Both the position numbers and the translations under genes were made by a program. A stretch of 64,000 nt of DNA from Gibbula magus (lineage: Eukaryota; Mollusca; Gastropoda; Trochida; Trochidae), in NCBI GenBank assembly GCA_936450465.1, contig OW388293.1, positions 29,455,860 to 29,519,859 on the forward strand, in the 5' to 3' direction. Under the pieces are notes generated by a model. That model was given only the letters and a program-made list of their open reading frames with translations, searched no databases and was not told the origin of the DNA. Position 1 is the first letter of the stretch. Every line of letters begins with the position of its first letter. Of the stretch, positions 49,235 to 62,361 are shown in pieces.

Positions 49235-52200
49235 GTCATTACTACTAGTTATCAATACAATTTAAAAAATCAGTTTGGTATTGCCTTCATTTCCACAGAC
49301 AATTCCTTTTCAAAATGACAAACTATATTACAGCTGTCGGTTTTTACATTCGGTACCAATTCAAAAATGCGACGCTCGATATAGTTGTAGATGATATACA
49401 AGTCATTGTGATGGGGATCCTAGCAGAGGGCATGAGAAAGTTAAATACTTGGAAAGGATTAGATAAGATTTGTCTCTGTTTAGCAGGTGGCAACGTATCG
49501 CTGCAAACGCAACAAGTTACTGTTCAATAAGTTAAATTTTCAAGCCGTCTTCTGATTGGCCTATCCGATTAGCCTGCAGTACGCTAAATTCTTAGCGCAG
49601 AAAATCCGACGGTTGAAGTGGTGGGGAGAGGGAGAGAGAAGGTTTGGAAATATTTTCGTTACGCCCGTCATGTTGTGAAGATTGACATTGTTAAATTCAA
49701 GCAATATAACTCAGAAATAACAAGTTTCTGAAATTTATCTAACCCTTCTAAGAACAATATTTGAAGATCGGTAAGCTTTCACACATGTTTATGTTACTTC
49801 ATTTCGTCAAGTACTTCTAGATCTTTGAAACATCTTACAGTTAATTACATGCCAATAATGGCATCAACGCTGAGGTGTTTAAATCAAATTGATTTCTATC
49901 TGCAGCATTCTATCCTTCAAATTACATTATTGGAACACATGAAGGACATTTTAAACAATTATCTCTAAAACAAACGACAATCGGGGATTTGCTTTAATTG
50001 CCACAACAAGTCAGTACATCTCGATAAGATGACACTATTTATAATTTTAACTTTTGATTTTATGTGATGCCAACAACAACATATATATGTTAACATTGTA
50101 TTTATTCTATTGTATGCAATGTGTTACATGAACGTTGGGGAGAAAGATACAATATGTGCACTGTAATAAATTACATTGTGTAATAACGTCTCTTGTTGGT
50201 GATTCGTGTGACGCCGTAATTGTAACAATATGGCGTCACAATGTATGTGTTGGTCAATTGAATAATATCATATGTGCATATACGTAACTCTCGTATATAC
50301 ACCATAAGGTACGTTAAGGTTTTACTAGCAATATCGCCCATTATTCCCTAAACATGACGTATATGATAAATGACTGCATTACTAACAGGAAAGCAATTAC
50401 ATTGCAACGAAGATAGTGACACTTTTTCTTCTCTACTTAATGCAAAAAAAATCCATTTTTTTTGTGTTAAAACTGTACAATAAAAATGCATAAATACTCA
50501 TGATTGCGTCGTTATGGAATATGAATCACTGCTAACGGTTTCAAATGAGAGATTTTCCTAATTTACTGACTTGATTTCTACCGTCTGCAGCTTGTGTACT
50601 GACATAGCATGTTTGCTGGAAAAAGTATTTCGTCTTCAAATTGTGTTCAAGCCATTAATACCTCCTTAATCGGAGCTGTATTCACATTTTTGTTTCTTAC
50701 TCATAGCATGTTAACACTGCATTCACAGTTTGAATAAACACTGAAATGTGTCCTTTGATCCAACTGAAGCCCTCAATCAAGCTTACAGTCACATTAGAAA
50801 AAATCAATTTGTATTTAATGAGTTTTCTCTAAAAACTGCAATTAAAATCGACTTGAATATTTGCCAAATTGTCAGTTCGTGGGTTCAGTAGATCTTCTAT
50901 CACAGTATGTCTTTGCGAAGCTGTGAATAGAGTCATTACGAAGTCAGGGTGGATTTGTTTGCACTACGCCAAAGCCAAAGCAATTTATAAACAAATTCAC
51001 TTTTGGAAAACAAATCAGCAACTAACAATCAGCAGATGCTTAGAGTGCGTCTCATACACGTTGACTTCCTTTTATTGCATAGATTCAAGCTTATTCTTAC
51101 CCTATACAACTGCATATGCTGTATTTTCATAACACTTAGATAATAGATAGCGAACACACATCAGTCCGCACATTAGAACTACTTTTGAGCGGCCAGTTTT
51201 TATGTGAACACATCATAGTAATCCCTCGATGGGAAATGGACTCGCATAGCTTAATCGAACGATATACATTCCTATAAGAACTCTATTTATTGATTTATGA
51301 ATTTTATTTAGCCATTGAAAACCATATTTATATCTTTGTGAGAGCACTTTATTTCAGTAAGAATATCGTGCTACGGCGCCTTAAAGGGCGTTGATTATAT
51401 TTTAGATTTTTATTTATTATTTGATTTTGCTTGCTTTAACATATGAATAATGGTACGTTTCTGCGTCTGAGAAATTGGACAGTCCACAAATCTTACAAAT
51501 AAGAGATATTGCACCATAAAACGAATTTGGCAGTTAGGTGATATATCAGTTTCTATTTATATTATATCAGGATTATTTAACCCTGAACACTATGTAGATG
51601 TATTTTCCTTATTGAATATACCCTTTCACTTAGTTCTGTCTCTGTTAGTAATGATTGTTTAGAAATCAATAGAGTGAATGCTAGTTATAAACCATGTGCC
51701 AACTACCACAGGAGGAAATCGACAGGACGTTTTTGAATAATTAGAGACATATATTCCTAAATACAAAATCAACATGGTTTCCCCCAAGATATGTAAATTT
51801 TATAAAATAGCTTATATGCTATGTTACGACGACGTCATTGGAAGCATGTCTGTGAATTTGGAAGGTTTGTGACTATCTTGATATAAATGCTTAAATGTTT
51901 ATGAATTGCCTCAGAACTACCACAAGATGACAAATGTAAATGGCAGATGACCTGTGTGAGGTTGTTCACCAGCTTAAACATTTTTGTCGGGAAAACAATG
52001 TATCTCAAGTATTCTTGAAAACATGTATCTCGTGAATGAAATTTGTGCTTTATTATATTTATAGTATTATTTGCACGGAGTACATATACTTAAGTAATAG
52101 TATAGCGTGTGCTTAACAAATGCTATTTAGACATTTTATTCAAGATGCTGCTTAGCCAAGGATTCCATCAAAGTTAAAGGTCTAGCACTCTTTGCGATTC

Positions 52201-53140
52201 ACACAAGTTTGGTGCAAAGGATCAATTTGTTTCGGAACTCGACCGAAACTCCTGTTGCTGAAATTACAGTGGCGTCTTTCTAACTGATAAGGTTATGAAC
52301 AGTTAAGGGATTTAAAGTTGCCTGAGCGATTTAAAAAAATGATTGTTCAGATAATATTTACACTTGATAGATACGTAAATGAGAAGTTGGTGTTTTGACA
52401 TGGACGAACTCTGTTATATTGTGTCAGTAATCATAACCAATCGTAACATTGTTTAGCTATTGCTTTATGTTTTCTGAATGGTCCATTTGGACGATTTTGA
52501 CAAATAACACAATCCAAGTAGTGACAGTCAAGCAAAGACATATATGTAAATATTATCTGTAATACCACTCATGTGCATGTGCATTTAAAAAATAGCTCAC
52601 ATACTATGTTCTGACGTCAATGGCGGCTTGCCTGTATATTTTTTCAATGAAATTACACAACGTTATGGACCTATAGCTTGATTTAAATACTAAAATTATC
52701 ATGGTCCTCCTTAGAAAAAACACAACACAAACCTAAAACAAAACTAAATGGTACATGACCTGATCAGCTTCTTTTGTATGTATTTCAACGCATTCTTTAC
52801 ATCCCTTCCTTCGCGAACTACATGCTGAACTGAAGTAAACATGTAATCGCGGCTTTAGAGATTTTAAACATGTCACGTTATGCACTCGACTTAATTTTAA
52901 AATAAGTCTCATTTGAGAATGATGTTTACAGATTTTAGAATCTTAATTTGGTCAATATTTGCCATTTCGTGCTGGTTAATTCTTCTTTTGTATTCAGATG
53001 AAGCTGAATGACCCTAATAAAGAGTACTTCGCGAACAATCAAACTGTTAATTTGAAACTGCATCAGGCATGAACGAACCTGTTAATTCCATGATCTGATG
53101 ATTTAGACCGATGTAGTACTCGATGTTAAAAGTTACAGCC
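49235..53140. repeat. Old block inside unit 1 paralogous to 2370-3740, with a 1.6-kb insertion
   Basis: Colinear with 2370-3740. Between the anchors at 50.75 and 52.45 kb this copy holds about 1.6 kb that the first copy lacks; it includes the frame at 50869-51132 and a stretch near 51630-51690 resembling the exon-like block at 17.6 kb. Confidence 0.75.
49315..49530 (+). pseudogene. MAM-domain-end-like fragment
   Basis: The frame includes FYIRYQFKNATLDIVVDDIQV, which fits the end of a MAM domain (F.I.F ... gDIAIDDI). The ATG at 49315 is probably internal. In unit 2 a one-base deletion near 56085 and in unit 3 an extra A near 62813 shift the frame exactly before this motif, so the three young copies read it in three contexts. 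That argues against a functional exon in all copies. The preceding frame (49046-49318) ends NQFGIAFIST, which may be the previous part of a broken domain. Confidence 0.3.
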
Positions 53141-53469
53141 GTGCAAAACGCTTGTATAAGACTGTCAATATTTTCCGGCTAATGTTGCAACAATTTGATA
53201 TTAAAAAAACAGCTAATGTAGTTGAAGATGCATTCACGTTTAAAGACAATGTGTAAATAATTTAAATTACGCAAAACTATTTCAACTTTAATTAAAGTGC
53301 CTCTTATTACTAAAATATAAACATTCATTGCCAAATTAGTATGGTCCCAGATTTCATAGAAAACCATATTCTCTAAAGATTTATAATTTGTAATTGTTTA
53401 AATCAGTTATGAAATGAAAATAATCATTCTTTCTCTACAGAGACACTCTAGTCAGTTCCCAAATTGTTG

Positions 53470-54550
53470 AAACCAAGACAAACGTGATGAGAGCAGTTGA
53501 ATACATCAACATAACATACATAATAGTAGTCATGGCTTGTGTGAAGTTCTGAAGTTCTAATCTGTTGCTTTATGACCACCACTTCGAAAAGTAAATAATG
53601 GAGATACATTTAGAAAATGTATTATGCCGTGTTCAGTGTGCATTTTGAAACTACTGAACTTTTTATGTTTATAAATTCTGAAATCCCACTTTTTTCATGG
53701 AAACGAGTGATACATAAGGGAAGATAACATTTCAAGAAGAGGCCTAGAAATGTGTCCATGTTTGACAACAAATTTCTCGTTTTATGATTTCTGCTCACAA
53801 GTAAGTAAACCACACTCGTTATCATTTTTAAGAATGTCATAATTTATTATTTTAAATATATATATTATATGTCATCTTTGTATTCTGATGTCATGAGTGT
53901 AAGCCCAACAATTTAAAATACAAACATAAACCTAAACTTTATGTTGACCAATTAACATGTACATGTATGTAACTTGAAGAAACACTTTTCTGACTTTAAA
54001 TTGGACCTACTGACATCGAAAGAGAAAGTGATAAAATGAGGTATGCAACGTGAAACTGATGAGTGGTGATAACTCCTAGCAACTTCAAAGATCGTTTTAA
54101 TCGATTTTTCAGTTGTTTCCGTTATACCTCGTAGCGAGTATTATCCACTAGTTTGGAATGTTCGGGCTTCGAGCAATGTAAAGATGTTTACGAAACATTC
54201 TTTAATGCTAGGAGTATCTTCAGTGCAGATGATTTAATATTGAAACAAGCATAATTAATAATATTCAGACTCAATGGCTGAAATATATTAATCAAAGACT
54301 GACAAATACATCTATGACATGCACAATTAGTTTTAAAATATCTGCTTTGGTGCTCTGTCTCAGGTCATTTATTTGCAAAATTCAGACAACAAAGATTCCA
54401 AAATGTCGTAATGTGTAGTATGAATTATTTCAGAATGCAAATATGCATTCAAAGTCGATTTAATGTTATTCCTCATGGCAATCTGACCAATGTAGCTGTT
54501 AAGGAATTTGCTCGATTTCTGGAGGATATTAACACAGACAAACAGTGGTA
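53470..54550. repeat. Old blocks inside unit 1 paralogous to 7020-7130 and 9541-10220
   Basis: 53470-53620 matches 7020-7130 and 23640-23810; 53920-54550 matches 9541-10220. The site near 53895-53915 corresponds to the insertion point of the foldback element at 8212-9518 and is empty here. Confidence 0.8.
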
Positions 54551-55080
54551 AATAGGCGAGATAGGCAAAGATGTCCTGTCTCCACACATATCACACAGCT
54601 GATTGCCAATATTAAAGTTAGCTGAATGGAGTTTATTAATTCAATTAGGTTATGTGCTTTCATTTTGTTCCCAGCTGGATCTCTGACGTTGTTTAATATG
54701 TGAGTTTATTGCCGGTGTTGTCTTTATTACATTTATGTAACACCGGATGCTTCAATGCACCAATTCACTTCCGACCCCTGCATAGTACTGACGTAAATAA
54801 CATTGAACAGATACGGTGTGAACATCATCGTCTGCATATGCAACACCCATGTGTTGAGATGGTTATAAGAGAAGGAACACATTGAAAATGCCCCACTTGC
54901 AAAACATTTGGCTATTAATCATTATTTTCAAATGATGTTCATAACACTGCCTATCGTTCACCAAATGATTAGATTTAAAATCACACATAACACGCACACC
55001 TACAACAAGCACTATAAATAAATACTTATATACTCATCAATATCAAAACACCACTCAAAGGTCATTTAGCTGTAATTTAG

Positions 55081-55083
<3 letters not shown>

Positions 55084-55123
<40 letters not shown>

Positions 55124-55255
55124 TGTTTGGGAGGATTACTTCTTGTGATGTGTTTATCAATGTTTCCTTGCATAGAAAGTTAAATGTAGTTTTCTATATA
55201 TCACTGACACTGCATTAGTATACCATGTTTAAACGATCCAGAAGTATGTACAAGG

Positions 55256-55334
<79 letters not shown>

Positions 55335-55471
55335 TGTTTGGGAGGATTACTTCTTGTGATGTGTTTATCAATGTTTCCTTGCATAGAAAGTTAAATGTAG
55401 TTTTCTATATATCACTGACACTGCATTAGTATACCATGTTTAAACGATCCAGAAGTATGTACAAGGAACAA
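55084..55471. repeat. Two 140-bp direct repeats each preceded by an (AT)n array, end of unit 1
   Basis: (AT)n at 55084-55120 and 55261-55331. The 140-bp copies at 55121-55260 and 55332-55471 start TAGTGTTTGGGAGG and end ACAAGGAACAA. They are identical as far as I can see. The same doublet ends unit 2. Confidence 0.95.
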
Positions 55472-55631
55472 TTGATTCAGCAGTAAATGGTAAAACAGTC
55501 ATATGTCATGTGTGCCCCAAAGGTTATTAAATATGCTATGTAATCAGAAAAAAGGGGCATGGCACTATTGCTTTTCTGACGGGTTGTCCATCAGTCTTGA
55601 CAAAATCAATTTCATCTTGACGAAAATAGTT

Positions 55632-58600
55632 GTACTGTTGTACTAATATGTATTTTATCTGGAACATCCAACGAGATTGAAGCTTCTAATACGATCGGAT
55701 TTAAACTTAACATTACCCTGTTTACAGTTCAGGATGCACAAAGGTTAAAGAAAACAAAACTTGGTAAATGATTGGTTATGTTTTCTTCTCAAAAGATGTT
55801 TTTTTCCTACATGTTGTGAACAATTACATACTTATTTGTTAACTATAACAAAAACTTCTATGACAGTTTTAAAAAAAAAATATCGGGAAAGTTTTCGAGT
55901 AAAGATACTGACAGCACGACAGGAAATGCTAAGACATATCGCCAACACTGTCATTACTACTAGTTATCAATACAATTTAAAAAATCAGTTTGGTATTGCC
56001 TTCATTTCCACAGACAATTCCTTTTCAAAATGACAAACTATATTACAGCTGTCGGTTTTTACATTCGGTACCAATTCAAAAATGCGCACTCGATATAGTT
56101 GTAGATGATATACAAGTCATTGTGATGGGGATCCTAGCAGAGGGCATGAGAAAGTTAAATACTTGGAAAGGATTAGATAAGATTTGTCTCTGTTTAGCAG
56201 GTGGCAACGTATCGCTGCAAACGCAACAAGTTACTGTTCAATAAGTTAAATTTTCAAGCCGTCTTCTGATTGGCCTATCCGATTAGCCTGCAGTACGCTA
56301 AATTCTTAGCGCAGAAAATCCGACGGTTGAAGTGGTGGGGAGAGGGAGAGAGAAGGTTTGGAAATATTTTCGTTACGCCCGTCATGTTGTGAAGATTGAC
56401 ATTGTTAAATTCAAGCAATATAACTCAGAAATAACAAGTTTCTGAAATTTATCTAACCCTTCTAAGAACAATATTTGAAGATCGGTAAGCTTTCACACAT
56501 GTTTATGTTACTTCATTTCGTCAAGTACTTCTAGATCTTTGAAACATCTTACAGTTAATTACATGCCAATAATGGCATCAACGCTGAGGTGTTTAAATCA
56601 AATTGATTTCTATCTGCAGCATTCTATCCTTCAAATTACATTATTGGAACACATGAAGGACATTTTAAACAATTATCTCTAAAACAAACGACAATCGGGG
56701 ATTTGCTTTAATTGCCACAACAAGTCAGTACATCTCGATAAGATGACACTATTTATAATTTTAACTTTTGATTTTATGTGATGCCAACAACAACATATAT
56801 ATGTTAACATTGTATTTATTCTATTGTATGCAATGTGTTACATGAACGTTGGGGAGAAAGATACAATATGTGCACTGTAATAAATTACATTGTGTAATAA
56901 CGTCTCTTGTTGGTGATTCGTGTGACGCCGTAATTGTAACAATATGGCGTCACAATGTATGTGTTGGTCAATTGAATAATATCATATGTGCATATACGTA
57001 ACTCTCGTATATACACCATAAGGTACGTTAAGGTTTTACTAGCAATATCGCCCATTATTCCCTAAACATGACGTATATGATAAATGACTGCATTACTAAC
57101 AGGAAAGCAATTACATTGCAACGAAGATAGTGACACTTTTTCTTCTCTACTTAATGCAAAAAAAATCCAATTTTTTTGTGTTAAAACTGTACAATAAAAA
57201 TGCATAAATACTCATGATTGCGTCGTTATGGAATATGAATCACTGCTAACGGTTTCAAATGAGAGATTTTCCTAATTTACTGACTTGATTTCTACCGTCT
57301 GCAGCTTGTGTACTGACATAGCATGTTTGCTGGAAAAAGTATTTCGTCTTCAAATTGTGTTCAAGCCATTAATACCTCCTTAATCGGAGCTGTATTCACA
57401 TTTTTGTTTCTTACTCATAGCATGTTAACACTGCATTCACAGTTTGAATAAACACTGAAATGTGTCCTTTGATCCAACTGAAGCCCTCAATCAAGCTTAC
57501 AGTCACATTAGAAAAAATCAATTTGTATCTAATGAGTTTTCTCTAAAAACTGCAATTAAAATCGACTTGAATATTTGCCAAATTGTCAGTTCGTGGGTTC
57601 AGTAGATCTTCTATCACAGTATGTCTTTGCGAAGCTGTGAATAGAGTCATTACGAAGTCAGGGTGGATTTGTTTGCACTACGCCAAAGCCAAAGCAATTT
57701 ATAAACAAATTCACTTTTGGAAAACAAATCAGCAACTAACAATCAGCAGATGCTTAGAGTGCGTCTCATACACGTTGACTTCCTTTTATTGCATAGATTC
57801 AAGCTTATTCTTACCCTATACAACTGCATATGCTGTATTTTCATAACACTAAGATAATAGATAGCGAACACACATCAGTCCGCACATTAGAACTACTTTT
57901 GAGCGGCCAGTTTTTATGTGAACACATCATAGTAATCCCTCGATGGGAAATGGACTCGCATAGCTTAATCGAACGATATACATTCCTATAAGAACTCTAT
58001 TTATTGATTTATGAATTTTATTTAGCCATTGAAAACCATATTTATATCTTTGTGAGAGCACTTTATTTCAGTAAGAATATCGTGCTACGGCGCCTTAAAG
58101 GGCGTTGATTATATTTTAGATTTTTATTTATTATTTGATTTTGCTTGCTTTAACATATGAATAATGGTACGTTTCTGCGTCTGAGAAATTGGACAGTCCA
58201 CAAATCTTACAAATAAGAGATATTGCACCATAAAACGAATTTGGCAGTTAGGTGATATATCAGTTTCTATTTATATTATATCAGGATTATTTAACCCTGA
58301 ACACTATGTAGATGTATTTTCCTTATTGAATATACCCTTTCACTTAGTTCTGTCTCTGTTAGTAATGATTGTTTAGAAATCAATAGAGTGAATGCTAGTT
58401 ATAAACCATGTGCCAACTACCACAGGAGGAAATCGACAGGACGTTTTTGAATAATTAGAGACATATATTCCTAAATACAAAATCAACATGGTTTCCCCCA
58501 AGATATGTACATTTTATAAAATAGCTTATATGCTATGTTACGACGACGTCATTGGAAGCATGTCTGTGAATTTGGAAGGTTTGTGACTATCTTGATATAA

Positions 58601-61600
58601 ATGCTTAAATGTTTATGAATTGCCTCAGAACTACCACAAGATGACAAATGTAAATGGCAGATGACCTGTGTGAGGTTGTTCACCAGCTTAAACATTTTTG
58701 TCGGGAAAACAATGTATTTCAAGTATTCTTGAAAACATGTATCTCGTGAATGAAATTTGTGCTTTATTATATTTATAGTATTATTTGCACGGAGTACATA
58801 TACTTAAGTAATAGTATAGCGTGTGCTTAACAAATGCTATTTAGACATTTTATTCAAGATGCTGCTTAGCCAAGGATTCCATCAAAGTTAAAGGTCTAGC
58901 ACTCTTTGCGATTCACACAAGTTTGGTGCAAAGGATCAATTTGTTTCGGAACTCGACCGAAACTCCTGTTGCTGAAATTACAGTGGCGTCTTTCTAACTG
59001 ATAAGGTTATGAACAGTTAAGGGATTTAAAGTTGCCTGAGCGATTTAAAAAAATGATTGTTCAGATAATATTTACACTTGATAGATACGTAAATGAGAAG
59101 TTGGTGTTTTGACATGGACGAACTCTGTTATATTGTGTCAGTAATCATAACCAATCGTAACATTGTTTAGCTATTGCTTTATGTTTTCTGAATGGTCCAT
59201 TTGGACGATTTTGACAAATAACACAATCCAAGTAGTGACAGTCAAGCAAAGACATATATGTAAATATTATCTGTAATACCACTCATGTGCATGTGCATTT
59301 AAAAAATAGCTCACATACTATGTTCTGACGTCAATGGCGGCTTGCCTGTATATTTTTTCAATGAAATTACACAACGTTATGGACCTATAGCTTGATTTAA
59401 ATACTAAAATTATCATGGTCCTCCTTAGAAAAAACACAACACAAACCTAAAACAAAACTAAATGGTACATGACCTGATCAGCTTCTTTTGTATGTATTTC
59501 AACGCATTCTTTACATCCCTTCCTTCGCGAACTACATGCTGAACTGAAGTAAACATGTAATCGCGGCTTTAGAGATTTTAAACATGTCACGTTATGCACT
59601 CGACTTAATTTTAAAATAAGTCTCATTTGAGAATGATGTTTACAGATTTTAGAATCTTAATTTGGTCAATATTTGCCATTTCGTGCTGGTTAATTCTTCT
59701 TTTGTATTCAGATGAAGCTGAATGACCCTAATAAAGAGTACTTCGCGAACAATCAAACTGTTAATTTGAAACTGCATCAGGCATGAACGAACCTGTTAAT
59801 TCCATGATCTGATGATTTAGACCGATGTAGTACTCGATGTTAAAAGTTACAGCCGTGCAAAACGCTTGTATAAGACTGTCAATATTTTCCGGCTAATGTT
59901 GCAACAATTTGATATTAAAAAAACAGCTAATGTAGTTGAAGATGCATTCACGTTTAAAGACAATGTGTAAATAATTTAAATTACGCAAAACTATTTCAAC
60001 TTTAATTAAAGTGCCTCTTATTACTAAAATATAAACATTCATTGCCAAATTAGTATGGTCCCAGATTTCATAGAAAACCATATTCTCTAAAGATTTATAA
60101 TTTGTAATTGTTTAAATCAGTTATGAAATGAAAATAATCATCCTTTCTCTACAGAGACACTCTAGTCAGTTCCCAAATTGTTGAAACCAAGACAAACGTG
60201 ATGAGAGCAGTTGAATACATCAACATAACATACATAATAGTAGTCATGGCTTGTGTGAAGTTCTGAAGTTCTAATCTGTTGCTTTATGACCACCACTTCG
60301 AAAAGTAAATAATGGAGATACATTTAGAAAATGTATTATGCCGTGTTCAGTGTGCATTTTGAAACTACTGAACTTTTTATGTTTATAAATTCTGAAATCC
60401 CACTTTTTTCATGGAAACGAGTGATACATAAGGGAAGATAACATTTCAAGAAGAGGCCTAGAAATGTGTCCATGTTTGACAACAAATTTCTCGTTTTATG
60501 ATTTCTGCTCACAAGTAAGTAAACCACACTCGTTATCATTTTTAAGAATGTCATAATTTATTATTTTAAATATATATATTATATGTCATCTTTGTATTCT
60601 GATGTCATGAGTGTAAGCCCAACAATTTAAAATACAAACATAAACCTAAACTTTATGTTGACCAATTAACATGTACATGTATGTAACTTGAAGAAACACT
60701 TTTCTGACTTTAAATTGGACCTACTGACATCGAAAGAGAAAGTGATAAAATGAGGTATGCAACGTGAAACTGATGAGTGGTGATAACTCCTAGCAACTTC
60801 AAAGATCGTTTTAATCGATTTTTCAGTTGTTTCCGTTATACCTTGTAGCGAGTATTATCCACTAGTTTGGAATGTTCGGGCTTCGAGCAATGTAAAGATG
60901 TTTACGAAACATTCTTTAATGCTAGGAGTATCTTCAGTGCAGATGATTTAATATTGAAACAAGCATAATTAATAATATTCAGACTCAATGGCTGAAATAT
61001 ATTAATCAAAGACTGACAAATACATCTATGACATGCACAATTAGTTTTAAAATATCTGCTTTGGTGCTCTGTCTCAGGTCATTTATTTGCAAAATTCAGA
61101 CAACAAAGATTCCAAAATGTCGTAATGTGTAGTATGAATTATTTCAGAATGCAAATATGCATTCAAAGTCGATTTAATGTTATTCCTCATGGCAATCTGA
61201 CCAATGTAGCTGTTAAGGAATTTGCTCGATTTCTGGAGGATATTAACACAGACAAACAGTGGTAAATAGGCGAGATAGGCAAAGATGTCCTGTCTCCACA
61301 CATATCACACAGCTGATTGCCAATATTAAAGTTAGCTGAATGGAGTTTATTAATTCAATTAGGTTATGTGCTTTCATTTTGTTCCCAGCTGGATCTCTGA
61401 CGTTGTTTAATATGTGAGTTTATTGCCGGTGTTGTCTTTATTACATTTATGTAACACCGGATGCTTCAATGCACCAATTCACTTCCGACCCCTGCATAGT
61501 ACTGACGTAAATAACATTGAACAGATACGGTGTGAACATCATCGTCTGCATATGCAACACCCATGTGTTGAGATGGTTATAAGAGAAGGAACACATTGAA

Positions 61601-61794
61601 AATGCCCCACTTGCAAAACATTTGGCTATTAATCATTATTTTCAAATGATGTTCATAACACTGCCTATCGTTCACCAAATGATTAGATTTAAAATCACAC
61701 ATAACACGCACACCTACAACAAGCACTATAAATAAATACTTATATACTCATCAATATCAAAACACCACTCAAAGGTCATTTAGCTGTAATTTAG

Positions 61795-61851
<57 letters not shown>

Positions 61852-61983
61852 TGTTTGGGAGGATTACTTCTTGTGATGTGTTTATCAATGTTTCCTTGCA
61901 TAGAAAGTTAAATGTAGTTTTCTATATATCACTGACACTGCATTAGTATACCATGTTTAAACGATCCAGAAGTATGTACAAGG

Positions 61984-62064
<81 letters not shown>

Positions 62065-62361
62065 TGTTTGGGAGGATTACTTCTTGTGATGTGTTTATCA
62101 ATGTTTCCTTGCATAGAAAGTTAAATGTAGTTTTCTATATATCACTGACACTGCATTAGTATACCATGTTTAAACGATCCAGAAGTATGTACAAGGAACA
62201 ATTGATTCAGCAGTAAATGGTAAAACAGTCATATGTCATGTGTGCCCCAAAGGTTATTAAATATGCTATGTAATCAGAAAAAAGGGGCATGGCACTATTG
62301 CTTTTCTGACGGGTTGTCCATCAGTCTTGACAAAATCAATTTCATCTTGACGAAAATAGTT
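55632..62361. repeat. 6.7-kb tandem array, unit 2
   Basis: 6730 bp, head-to-tail after unit 1. The length difference is accounted for by -1 near 56085, +14 in the first (AT)n array and +2 in the second. All features of unit 1 recur at +6714 or +6715. Contains no intact gene. Confidence 0.95.
61798..62201. repeat. 140-bp doublet with (AT)n arrays, end of unit 2
   Basis: (AT)n at 61798-61848 and 61989-62061; 140-bp copies at 61849-61988 and 62062-62201. The open frame at 61953-62159 is the AT array translated. Confidence 0.95.

Larger units (their letters stand above)
48917..55631. repeat. 6.7-kb tandem array, unit 1
   Basis: 6715 bp. Identity with the next unit begins at GTACTGTTGTACTAATATG (48917 and 55632); the base before differs (A versus T). 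The unit contains the old blocks shared with 2.37-3.74, 7.02-7.13 and 9.54-10.22 kb in the same order, and ends in a 140-bp doublet with (AT)n arrays. Differences from unit 2 seen by eye: about eight substitutions (for example near 50811, 51129, 51790, 52004, 53424, 54125), a one-base deletion near 56085 and array lengths. Confidence 0.95.

Noticed and set aside
50869..51132. 87-codon frame repeated identically at 57583-57846
   Set aside because: Identity only reflects the recent tandem duplication; no recognisable domain, no paralogue in the older blocks and no splice or start context.
61953..62159. Frame with a long YIYIYI repeat, and similar frames at 8720-9041
   Set aside because: Translation of (AT)n microsatellites.
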